A stretch of 64,000 bases of DNA, from positions 316,001 to 380,000 of the forward strand of contig NZ_CP021768.1 of NCBI RefSeq assembly GCF_002192255.1. The letters run 5' to 3'. Under the pieces are notes generated by a model. The model saw only the letters and a list, made by a program, of their open reading frames with translations. It had not been told where the DNA came from and searched no databases. Made by a program: the position numbers and the translations under genes. Source of the DNA: Stenotrophomonas sp. WZN-1. Lineage in GTDB: Bacteria > Pseudomonadota > Gammaproteobacteria > Xanthomonadales > Xanthomonadaceae. Of this stretch, positions 1 to 7,091 are shown in pieces; positions within the stretch are counted from its first letter, which is position 1, and every line of letters starts with the position of its first letter.

Positions 1-12
1 CGGCGCGATGAC

Positions 13-327
13 ATGGAGTCTGCGATGGCCTGGTTGTCGCTGCTGCTGTTCCTGCCCTGGTTCCTGCTGCTGGGCAGCCTGTACTGGCTGTTTCCGCGCC
101 AGCCGCGCACCGCGCGGCGGCGCCTGTTCGATGGCACCACCCTGGTACTGGCGTTCGCGCTGAGCATCGTGTCGATGCTGTGGGGCTACCGCATCGGCGT
201 GGTGCAGCCCGGCGCCGGCCCGATCTGGCCGCAGGTGCTGGCGGTGCTGTACGCCTACGGCGCGTTCCTGGCGGTGCTGGTGCTGGCGTTGCTGCTGCGG
301 CCGCGGTTCGCATTGCGCTCCGTCTGA
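13..327 (+). CDS. small membrane protein, unknown function
   Basis: This is a 104-residue hydrophobic protein of about three transmembrane segments (roughly residues 5-27, 41-60 and 72-96), separated by a basic loop (RQPRTARRRL) that probably faces the cytoplasm. I do not recognise the family. The reading frame is open to the left edge of the window, so the gene could start upstream. A TGA in another frame at 9-11 may be the end of a preceding gene, which would make the ATG at 13 a closely coupled start. An in-frame ATG at 25 is another option. No Shine-Dalgarno sequence is visible in the available bases. Confidence 0.6.
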   Translation: MESAMAWLSLLLFLPWFLLLGSLYWLFPRQPRTARRRLFDGTTLVLAFALSIVSMLWGYRIGVVQPGAGPIWPQVLAVLYAYGAFLAVLVLALLLRPRFALRSV

Positions 328-330
328 TCG

Positions 331-357
331 GTAGTGCCGGCCGCTGGCCGGCACTAC
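331..357 (+). repeat. SMAG/REP-type stem-loop with GTAG end
   Basis: A near-perfect palindrome begins with GTAG and ends with CTAC, with a GTGCCGGCC / GGCCGGCAC stem. It lies directly after the stop of the small membrane protein. This matches the S. maltophilia GTAG repeat class. It could stabilise or end the upstream transcript, but there is no T-run. Confidence 0.75.
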
Positions 358-437
358 CCGACCAAAGCCGCATCGAACGCGGGCCGCCTGCGCCCCTACC
401 ATGGGGGTCCGTTCCCGATCCTGCCAGGTGCGTGCCG

Positions 438-1370
438 ATGACCGCCGACCCCAGCATCCACACCATCGATACCGGCTTCCAGCGCCCGGATTTCGACGCG
501 GCCTACCTGATCGTTGAAAACGGCCGCGCCGCGTTCGTCGACTGCGGCACCGGCCTGTCGGTGCCGGCGATGCTGCAGTCACTGGCCGACGCCGGCCTGG
601 GCGTGGAGGCGGTGGACTGGCTGCTGCTCACCCACGTGCATCTGGATCATGCGGGCGGTGCAGGCCTGCTGATGCAGCAGTTGCCGAATGCGAAGGCGGT
701 GCTGCATCCGCGCGGTGCGCCGCACATGATCGACCCGACCCGGCTGATCGCCGGTGCGACGGCGGTGTATGGCGCCGAAGAGATCGCGCGCAGCTATGGC
801 CGCATCGAACCGATTCCCGAACAGCGTGTGGTGGTGGCCGAAGACGGCCACCGCATCGATCTGGTCGGTCGCGAGCTGGTGCTGCTGCACACGCCGGGCC
901 ATGCGCTGCACCACTACTGCGTGTGGGATGCGCGTAGCCGCAGCTGGTTCACCGGCGATACGTTCGGCATCTCCTACCGCGAGCTGGACAGCGCGCAGGG
1001 CGCTTTCATCTTCCCGACCTCATCGCCGGTGCAGTTCGATCCGGAGGCGATGAAGGCCTCGATCCGGCGCATGCTCGATTACGCGCCACAGGCGATGTAC
1101 CTGACCCACTATGGGCGCGTGCAACAGGTGGAGAAGCTGGCCAGCGACCTGTTCGAGCAGATCGATGCGATGGCCGCCATCGGCCGCCAGTGCGATGGCC
1201 GACCGGACCGCCACCGCTGCCTGCTGGCCGCGCTGCAGGCGCTGTACCTGGAACGCGCGCAGCAGCACGGCTGTGCACTGGACCAGGCGGCGGTGACCGA
1301 TGTGCTGGCGATGGACATCGAGCTCAACGCGCAGGGCCTGGCCTGCTGGCTGGACCGCATCCGCCAGTAG
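438..1370 (+). CDS. MBL-fold metallo-hydrolase
   Basis: A 310-residue soluble metallo-beta-lactamase-fold protein. The zinc motif THVHLDHAG (about residues 65-73) supplies the HxHxDH ligands. Further ligands are the TPGH histidine, the aspartate of FTGDTFG and the histidine of YLTHYG near residue 225. A C-terminal stretch of about 80 residues is mostly helical and lies outside the core fold. The start MTADPSIHTIDTGF was chosen because the fold begins there and the upstream part of the frame overlaps the repeat and the previous gene. The substrate is unknown; thioesterase, lactonase or glyoxalase-like activity are all possible for this family. The TAG stop codon is part of a GTAG repeat. Confidence 0.88.
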   Translation: MTADPSIHTIDTGFQRPDFDAAYLIVENGRAAFVDCGTGLSVPAMLQSLADAGLGVEAVDWLLLTHVHLDHAGGAGLLMQQLPNAKAVLHPRGAPHMIDPTRLIAGATAVYGAEEIARSYGRIEPIPEQRVVVAEDGHRIDLVGRELVLLHTPGHALHHYCVWDARSRSWFTGDTFGISYRELDSAQGAFIFPTSSPVQFDPEAMKASIRRMLDYAPQAMYLTHYGRVQQVEKLASDLFEQIDAMAAIGRQCDGRPDRHRCLLAALQALYLERAQQHGCALDQAAVTDVLAMDIELNAQGLACWLDRIRQ

Positions 1371-1391
1371 ATCCGCGCCATGCGTGGATGA
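1367..1391 (+). repeat. SMAG-type stem-loop overlapping a stop codon
   Basis: GTAG followed by ATCCGCGCCATGCGTGGAT, an imperfect stem-loop. The TAG of its GTAG head is the stop codon of the MBL-fold gene. A similar unit, GTAGATCCACGCCATGCGTGG, occurs at 47760 in this window. Confidence 0.65.
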
Positions 1392-1466
1392 CGCAGGCCC
1401 AAGCCGCGCCGTGATGTCACGACCACGTTACACTCTGGTGACTTCCAAGCTAGCCGTGGTACTGCC

Positions 1467-3128
1467 GTGAATCCGATGCGCGTGTTGCTGCTGTCGTCCT
1501 GCCTGTTCGTCGGCGGCCTGGCCCATGCGGCCAACGACCTGCCGGGCGGCGGCATCGATCCGCAGGCACTGTCGCGCCACGTGCGCGTGCTGGCGTCGGA
1601 TGAATTCGAGGGCCGCGCGCCGGCCACCCAGGGCGAAGAGCGCACGGTGCAGTACCTGATCGAGCAGTTCCGCAGCTATGGCCTGCAGCCGGGCGGCGTG
1701 GACGGCAGCTGGGTGCAGCCGGTGCCGCTGGTGCGCGCACAGCTGGATGGCGCGGCCAAGGCCAGCCTGTCGCTGAAGCAGGGCAAGCGTGCGCTGGCCA
1801 ATGGCGTGGACGTGACCCTGCAGAGCCTGCAGCCGCGCAAGCGCGTGCAGATCAAGGACGCGCCGCTGGTGTTCGTCGGCTACGGCATCGACGCACCGGA
1901 GCGCCACTGGAATGACTACAAGGACGTGGACCTGCACGGCAAGATCGCCGTCGTGCTGATCAATGACGCCGATTTCGAAGCCGATGCGCCGGGCGCGTTC
2001 GACGGCAAGGCGGTGACCTACTACGGCCGCTGGACCTACAAGTTCGAGGAAGCCGCACGCCGTGGCGCCGAGGGCGTGCTGATCGTGCACGAGACCGCAC
2101 CGGCCGCCTATGGCTGGGCCACGGTGAAGAGCTCGGGCACCTCGCCGCTGTTCGACATCGAGCGCGGCCAGGCCGAGGCGATGGCGCAGCACACGCCGCT
2201 GCGTGGCTGGATGCAGCGCGAGCTGGCCGAGGCGATCTTCGCCGATGCCGGCCTCGACTTCGATGCCGAGAAGCGCAAGGCGATGCGCGCCGACTTCCGC
2301 CCGGTGGCGCTGGACAACGCGAAGCTGAGCGTGGATTTCGCGCTCAAGCGCGAGCAGGTGGTGACCCGCAACGTGGTGGCCAAGCTGCCCGGTGGTGAAC
2401 ACGCCGACGAGGCGGTGATCTTCTCCGCGCACTGGGATGCGTTCGGCATCGGCCAGGCCGACGCCAAGGGTGACCGCATCCGCCGTGGCGCGATCGACAA
2501 CGCCACCGGCGTGGCCACGGTGCTGGAACTGGGGCGCGTATTCGCCGCCGGCCCGCAGCCGCAGCGCACGCTGTACTTCGTGGCACTGACCGCCGAAGAG
2601 AAGGGCCTGCTGGGTGCCAGCTACTACGCCGCACATCCGCTGGCGCCGCTGGACAAGACCGCCGCGGTGCTGAACATCGAGATGTTCAGCCCGGATGGCC
2701 CGACCCGCGACATCGCGTCGTGGGGCAAGGGCCGGGTGTCGCTGGAAGGCGACCTGGAACGCGTGGCCAAGGCCCGTGGCCGCAGCTACAGCCCGGACCC
2801 GAACCTGGAAGCTGGCTTCTTCTACCGCGCCGACCACTTCGCCTTCGCCCGCCTGGGCGTGCCGGCGATCACCATCGGCCCGGGCCTGGACAAGCTGGAC
2901 GGTGGGGTTGAAGCCGGCCGCGCGCTGCGCGAGAAGTACTTCGCCGACTGCTACCACCAGGCCTGCGATGCGTGGACGCCGAGCTGGGACCCGAGTGGCC
3001 ACGCCGCCGATACCCTGCTGGTCTATGACCTGGGCGCCGAGCTGGCCAACAGCCGCCGTTGGCCGACGTGGGAAAAGGAATCGGAGTTCCGCGGCGCGCG
3101 CGACAAGAGCGAAGCGGCCCGCCGCTGA
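1467..3128 (+). CDS. exported M28-family metallopeptidase with PA-type insert
   Basis: A 553-residue M28 (aminopeptidase Y/S-like) zinc peptidase. An N-terminal signal peptide ends near AHA (about residue 22), so it acts in the periplasm or outside the cell. Residues from about 100 to 290 resemble the protease-associated domain often inserted in this family. Zinc and catalytic residues are visible in SAHWDAF (His, Asp), AIDNATG (Asp), LTAEEKG (catalytic Glu pair) and the late YRADHFAF histidine. It probably removes N-terminal residues from peptides. The start is GTG at 1467; an ATG at 1476 would give almost the same signal peptide. Three REP units follow the stop. Confidence 0.88.
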   Translation: MNPMRVLLLSSCLFVGGLAHAANDLPGGGIDPQALSRHVRVLASDEFEGRAPATQGEERTVQYLIEQFRSYGLQPGGVDGSWVQPVPLVRAQLDGAAKASLSLKQGKRALANGVDVTLQSLQPRKRVQIKDAPLVFVGYGIDAPERHWNDYKDVDLHGKIAVVLINDADFEADAPGAFDGKAVTYYGRWTYKFEEAARRGAEGVLIVHETAPAAYGWATVKSSGTSPLFDIERGQAEAMAQHTPLRGWMQRELAEAIFADAGLDFDAEKRKAMRADFRPVALDNAKLSVDFALKREQVVTRNVVAKLPGGEHADEAVIFSAHWDAFGIGQADAKGDRIRRGAIDNATGVATVLELGRVFAAGPQPQRTLYFVALTAEEKGLLGASYYAAHPLAPLDKTAAVLNIEMFSPDGPTRDIASWGKGRVSLEGDLERVAKARGRSYSPDPNLEAGFFYRADHFAFARLGVPAITIGPGLDKLDGGVEAGRALREKYFADCYHQACDAWTPSWDPSGHAADTLLVYDLGAELANSRRWPTWEKESEFRGARDKSEAARR

Positions 3129-3246
3129 GGTCGTGCCGGCCGCTGGCCGGCAATTCCCTGCGCTTTCCGGAGGTTCATGAGGTTGCCGGCCAGCGGTCGG
3201 CACTACCGAAAGAAGGTGGCGTTTCCGGCCAGCGGCCGGCACGACC
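3129..3246. repeat. cluster of three SMAG/REP-type stem-loops
   Basis: Three related units sit between convergent genes: GTCGTGCCGGCCGCTGGCC at 3129-3152, the reverse-orientation unit GGTTGCCGGCCAGCGGTCGG ending in CACTAC at 3181-3206, and TTCCGGCCAGCGGCCGGCAC at 3223-3246. Only the middle one has a clear GTAG end (as CTAC). Alternating orientation is typical of REP pairs. Confidence 0.75.
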
Positions 3247-3255
3247 GGGTGTTCG

Positions 3256-3609
3256 TCAGCGCCGGCGCAGCAGCTTCCATGCGCCCCAGCCACTGGCGGC
3301 GAGCGCTGCCAGATAGCACGCCACCATCGTGCGCAGTCCCACCGGCGGACCTGCATTGATGCCGCGATGCAGGCGCAGCTGCAGCGAGCTGTGGCCGCTG
3401 CCCAGGTCCACCGCCAGCTGCAGCGCCAGCGCGACGCAGAACACCAGCAGGGCAATCCCGAACCCGATGCGCGGCCACGCGGCCTGCGCGCTGGGGCGGC
3501 GCAGCAGCCAGGCCAGTGCCGTGGCTGCGGACAGCGTCGCCGCGATCCACATCAATGGCGTGGCGGGGGACGCTGCGGCCACCGGCAGTGCACCGGTGGC
3601 CGCGATCAT
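3256..3609 (-). CDS. small membrane protein, unknown function
   Basis: A 117-residue protein with about three membrane segments (near residues 17-35, 47-68 and 92-112) and a basic C-terminus, KLLRRR. I do not recognise the family. The ATG lies 10 bases after the stop of the KgtP-like transporter, so the two are probably cotranscribed. Upstream in-frame ATGs lie inside the transporter and were rejected. A role linked to the transporter is only a guess from position. Confidence 0.6.
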   Translation of the reverse strand: MIAATGALPVAAASPATPLMWIAATLSAATALAWLLRRPSAQAAWPRIGFGIALLVFCVALALQLAVDLGSGHSSLQLRLHRGINAGPPVGLRTMVACYLAALAASGWGAWKLLRRR

Positions 3610-3619
3610 GGCGACGCGC

Positions 3620-4954
3620 TTACTTGCGGGTGCCGTCGAGCCAGTTCGGGCCCTTGTTGGTGAGGAAGAACACATAGACCACCAACGATACCGCGATCGT
3701 CGCGGTCACGTAGATGGCGAACCAGTCGACGTGGCCGGTCTTCAGCGCGCCCTGGTACAACAGCGGGGCGGTGCCGCCGAACAGCGAGTTGGCCAGCGCA
3801 TAGCCCAGGCCCACGCCCAGTGCACGCACGTGGGTGGGGAACAGTTCGGCCTTCACCACCGCGTTGATGGAGGTGTAACCGGTGAGGATGACGAACGCCA
3901 TGGCCAGGGTCAGGAAGGCCAGGGTGGCGTCATGCTGGTGCGGCAGCTGGGTGATCAGGTACCAGCTGTACAGCACGCCGCCGACGCCGAAGAACACCAG
4001 CAGGGTCTTGCGGCCGATGATGTCCGACAGCCAGCCGCCGACCGGCTGCAGCACCATCAGGAAGGCCAGCACGCCCAGGTTGATCAGGGTGCCGGTCATC
4101 GGGTCGTTGCCGGCGAAGGCGCTCTGGATCATCTTCGGGCCGTTCACCGAGTAGGTGTAGAAGGCCACGGTGCCGCCAGCGGTGATCAGGAAGCACAGCA
4201 GCAGCGGCCGCCACTGGTGCACGAACAGTTCGTACATCGAACCGGACTTCTGCGCCTTGCCCTCGCGCGCGGCCTCGATCGACGACTCCGACAGCGATTC
4301 GTCCATGCCCCGGCGCAGCCAGAACACCACCACTGCGGCGATGCCGCCGATGCCGAAGGCGATGCGCCAGCCCCACTCGGAGATTTCCGGCTTGCCCCAG
4401 AAGGTCAGCATCACCAGCAGGGTCAGCTGGGCCAGTACATGGCCGCCCACCAGGGTGACGTAGTGGAAGGACGACAGGAAGCCGCGACGGCCGGGAATGG
4501 CGGCCTCGGACATGTAGGTGGCGCTGGCGCCGTACTCGCCGCCGGTGGCGAAGCCCTGCAGCAGGCGTGCGAACAGCAGGATGACCGCGGCCCAGATGCC
4601 GATGCTGGCGGCGGTGGGGGTGATGGCGATGAGGAACGAGCACAGCGCCATCAGCGTGACCGAGACGGTCAGCGCCAGGCGGCGGCCGTGGCGGTCGGCG
4701 AAGCGGCCGAAGAACCAGGCGCCGATCGGGCGCATCAGGAAGGTCGCCGCGAAGATCGCCCACACGTACATCGTGGAGTTCTTGTCGTCGGGCGAGAAGA
4801 ACTGCGATTCGAAGTACACGGCGAACACCGAGTACACGTAGACGTCGTACCACTCCACCAGGTTGCCGGCGGAGCCTTTGAGGGTATTGGAGATCGACCG
4901 CCGCAGGGCGGCGCGGTCGTTCGCGGGGACAGCAGGTTGGGACGTGGTGCTCAT
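3620..4954 (-). CDS. kgtP: MFS metabolite:H+ symporter, alpha-ketoglutarate permease type
   Basis: A 444-residue, twelve-helix MFS transporter of the metabolite:H+ symporter branch. By memory it closely follows E. coli KgtP: GNLVEWYDVYVYS at the first helix, FLMRPIGAWFFGRFADRHGR at the 2-3 loop, GGEYGASATYMSE in helix 4-5 and FPTHVRALGVGLGYALANS late in the protein. Alpha-ketoglutarate or a related dicarboxylate is the likely substrate, taken up with protons across the inner membrane. The start MSTTSQPAVPAND matches the family length; the frame upstream has no family similarity. A small membrane gene follows 10 bases downstream, and yedA is divergent. Confidence 0.85.
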   Translation of the reverse strand: MSTTSQPAVPANDRAALRRSISNTLKGSAGNLVEWYDVYVYSVFAVYFESQFFSPDDKNSTMYVWAIFAATFLMRPIGAWFFGRFADRHGRRLALTVSVTLMALCSFLIAITPTAASIGIWAAVILLFARLLQGFATGGEYGASATYMSEAAIPGRRGFLSSFHYVTLVGGHVLAQLTLLVMLTFWGKPEISEWGWRIAFGIGGIAAVVVFWLRRGMDESLSESSIEAAREGKAQKSGSMYELFVHQWRPLLLCFLITAGGTVAFYTYSVNGPKMIQSAFAGNDPMTGTLINLGVLAFLMVLQPVGGWLSDIIGRKTLLVFFGVGGVLYSWYLITQLPHQHDATLAFLTLAMAFVILTGYTSINAVVKAELFPTHVRALGVGLGYALANSLFGGTAPLLYQGALKTGHVDWFAIYVTATIAVSLVVYVFFLTNKGPNWLDGTRK

Positions 4955-5111
4955 CTGGGTGGGAATCCTCGATGCGGCGCGTCCGTGCGCAGGGAAAACG
5001 GCGCCCGGCCTTGGGGCGGCGCGGCCGGGCAGCCCTCTTGGTACTGCATCGACCGTCAACACGGGGTAGCAGACCAGAGCAGGGTGCATGGATGGATGAC
5101 AGCGTGCCACC

Positions 5112-5132
5112 GTATGGGGTCCCGGACCATAC
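5112..5132. promoter_or_regulatory. inverted repeat between divergent transporter genes
   Basis: GTATGG (5112-5117) and CCATAC (5127-5132) flank GGTCCCGGA, giving dyad symmetry in the 223-bp gap between the kgtP-like gene and yedA. A TAGAAT hexamer follows at about 5144, a possible -10 for yedA. It could be an operator; no regulator can be named. Confidence 0.3.
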
Positions 5133-5177
5133 TCAAAACGTCCTAGAATCCGCCTTCCCCCGGCTCCCTGGTGTGTC

Positions 5178-6083
5178 ATGTCGGCTCCCCCCTCTTCGTC
5201 TGCGGCTGCCCCCCGGGGTGGCCTTGTCGCGCTGGCACTGCTGCTGGTCTACGTGGTCTGGGGTTCGACCTACCTGGGCATCGCCAAGGCCCTGCACGGC
5301 GGCGCACTGCCGCTGACGATGGTCTCCGGCAGCCGCTTCATCATTGCCGGCGGCCTGATGTTCCTGGCGCTGCGCCTGTTCTGGAAGCTGCCGAACCCGA
5401 CCCTGCGGCAATGGCGCAACCTGGTCATCATGGGCGTGACCATGCTGGTGCTGGGCAACGGCATGGTGGTGCTGGCCGAGCGCGAGGTGTCCTCGGGCCT
5501 GGCCGCCACGGCGGTGGCCTCGGTGCCGCTGTGGATGGCGCTGTTCTCGGCGCTGCGCGGCCAGCATGCCAGCCGCGGTGAGTGGCTGGGCATCGCCATC
5601 GGCTTCCTCGGCGTGGTCTGGCTCAATGCCGGCAGCAGCCTGACCGCCTCGCCGACCGGGCTGGTGCTGCTGCTGATCGCGCCGATCGGCTGGGCCTTCG
5701 GTTCGGTGTGGGCACGCGGGCTGGACCTGCCGGGCCCGTTCATGACCGCGGCCGGGCAGATGGTCTGCGGCGGTGTGCTGCTGGTGCTGATCGGCCTGGC
5801 GGTGGGCGAGCGCCCGACAACGCTGCCCGATACCGGTGGCCTGCTGGCGATGGCCTACCTGTGCGTGTTCGGCTCCATCGTCGCCTTCACCGCCTACGTG
5901 TGGCTGCTGCAGAACGTGCGCCCGGCGCTCGCGGGCAGCTACGCGTACGTCAATCCGGTGATCGCGGTGCTGCTGGGCGCACTGCTCAACGGTGAACGCT
6001 TCGGCTGGCGCGACCTGCTGGCGATGGCGGTGATTCTTCTGGGTGTGGTGGTGCTGACGATGGCAAGGACGAGAAAGAAATGA
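5178..6083 (+). CDS. yedA: EamA-family transporter, YedA type
   Basis: A 301-residue drug/metabolite transporter with ten predicted membrane helices arranged as two EamA repeats. The first helix motif YVVWGSTYLGIAKAL and the second-repeat end LAGSYAYVNPVIAVLLGALLNGE are typical of the YedA branch of inner-membrane exporters. The substrate is not predictable; amino-acid or drug export is common in the family. The ATG of rarD overlaps the end of this gene by 4 bp (ATGA), so the two EamA genes form one translationally coupled unit. Confidence 0.88.
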   Translation: MSAPPSSSAAAPRGGLVALALLLVYVVWGSTYLGIAKALHGGALPLTMVSGSRFIIAGGLMFLALRLFWKLPNPTLRQWRNLVIMGVTMLVLGNGMVVLAEREVSSGLAATAVASVPLWMALFSALRGQHASRGEWLGIAIGFLGVVWLNAGSSLTASPTGLVLLLIAPIGWAFGSVWARGLDLPGPFMTAAGQMVCGGVLLVLIGLAVGERPTTLPDTGGLLAMAYLCVFGSIVAFTAYVWLLQNVRPALAGSYAYVNPVIAVLLGALLNGERFGWRDLLAMAVILLGVVVLTMARTRKK

Positions 6084-6979
6084 GCATGGACGAGAAAGAA
6101 CAACGCCGGGGCCTGCTGGTCACCGCGTCCACCTTCGTGATCTGGGGCCTGGTGCCGGTGTACTGGCACCTGCTCAATGAGGTGCCGTCGTTCCAGATCA
6201 TCGCGCACCGCATCATCTGGAGCACCGTGCTGGTGCTGGGCTGGCTGCTGATCAGCTCGCGCCTGGGCTGGTGGCAGAAGATCGCCGCGCAGCCGCGCGC
6301 ACTGCCGATCCTGCTGGTGTCGAGCCTGACCATCGCCTTCAACTGGGGCCTGTACATCTGGGCGGTCAACGCCGGCCATGTCATCGAGACCAGCCTGGGC
6401 TACTTCATCAACCCGCTGGTGAACGTGCTGCTGGGTGTGCTGGTGCTGAAGGAACGCCTGCGCCGGCTGCAGTGGGTGGCGGTGGCGATGGCGGCGGTGG
6501 GCGTGGCCTGGCTGACCATCGACGCCGGCACGCCGCCGTGGATCGCGCTGGGCCTGGCCTGTTCGTTCGGCCTGTACGGCCTGCTGCGCAAGCTGGTTTC
6601 GGTCGACCCGGTGGCCGGCCTGGGCGTGGAAAGCCTGTACCTGTTCCTGCCGGCGCTGGCCTTCGCGATCTGGGCGGAAAACGGCCATGGCGGTGCGTTC
6701 TTCCATGGCTGGGGCTGGCGCAACGACCTGCTGCTGATCTTCGGCGGCGCAGTGACCGCCGTGCCGCTGATCGGCTTCGCCTACGGTGTGAAGCGCATTC
6801 CGCTGTCGCTGGTCGGCATCCTGCAGTACATCGCGCCGAGCCTGCAGCTGCTGCTGGGTGTGTTCTTCTTCCATGAAGCGTTCGACACCGCCAAGGCGAT
6901 CGGCTTTGCCGCGATCTGGGCCGGCCTGGTGCTGTTCGTCGGCGACAACATCCGCACGATGCGCGCCGCGAGGCGCTGA
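6080..6979 (+). CDS. rarD: EamA-family transporter RarD
   Basis: A 299-residue inner-membrane protein with ten predicted helices. The N-terminus RGLLVTASTFVIWGLVPVYW and the NWGLYIWAVNAGHVIETSLG segment are hallmarks of RarD. The C-terminal repeat contains VGILQYIAPSLQLLLGVFFF. RarD proteins are exporters of uncertain substrate; chloramphenicol sensitivity was linked to the Pseudomonas protein. It overlaps yedA by 4 bp and is followed by a hairpin that serves the converging TonB receptor gene. Confidence 0.92.
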   Translation: MSMDEKEQRRGLLVTASTFVIWGLVPVYWHLLNEVPSFQIIAHRIIWSTVLVLGWLLISSRLGWWQKIAAQPRALPILLVSSLTIAFNWGLYIWAVNAGHVIETSLGYFINPLVNVLLGVLVLKERLRRLQWVAVAMAAVGVAWLTIDAGTPPWIALGLACSFGLYGLLRKLVSVDPVAGLGVESLYLFLPALAFAIWAENGHGGAFFHGWGWRNDLLLIFGGAVTAVPLIGFAYGVKRIPLSLVGILQYIAPSLQLLLGVFFFHEAFDTAKAIGFAAIWAGLVLFVGDNIRTMRAARR

Positions 6980-7002
6980 CCGGATCCGACCCCGCTTCCT
7001 GG

Positions 7003-7034
7003 AAAAAAGAACGGCGCCCCGAGGGGCGCCGTTC
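7003..7034 (-). terminator. rho-independent terminator after the TonB receptor
   Basis: An 11-bp perfect stem (GAACGGCGCCC / GGGCGCCGTTC, loop CGAG) is preceded on the plus strand by AAAAAA, which reads as a T-run on the minus strand. It sits 58 bp beyond the receptor stop codon. On the plus strand there is only a weak CTGCTT tail for rarD. Confidence 0.85.
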
Positions 7035-7091
7035 TGCTTCCATCCACGGCCAGGAGAGAGGGATGGCCGTGGTGGGAACGCGGTTGCAGGC

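Noticed and set aside
1428..3455. 675-residue minus-strand frame opposite the M28 peptidase
   Set aside because: The plus strand has a signal peptide and intact zinc motifs; the antisense frame has none.
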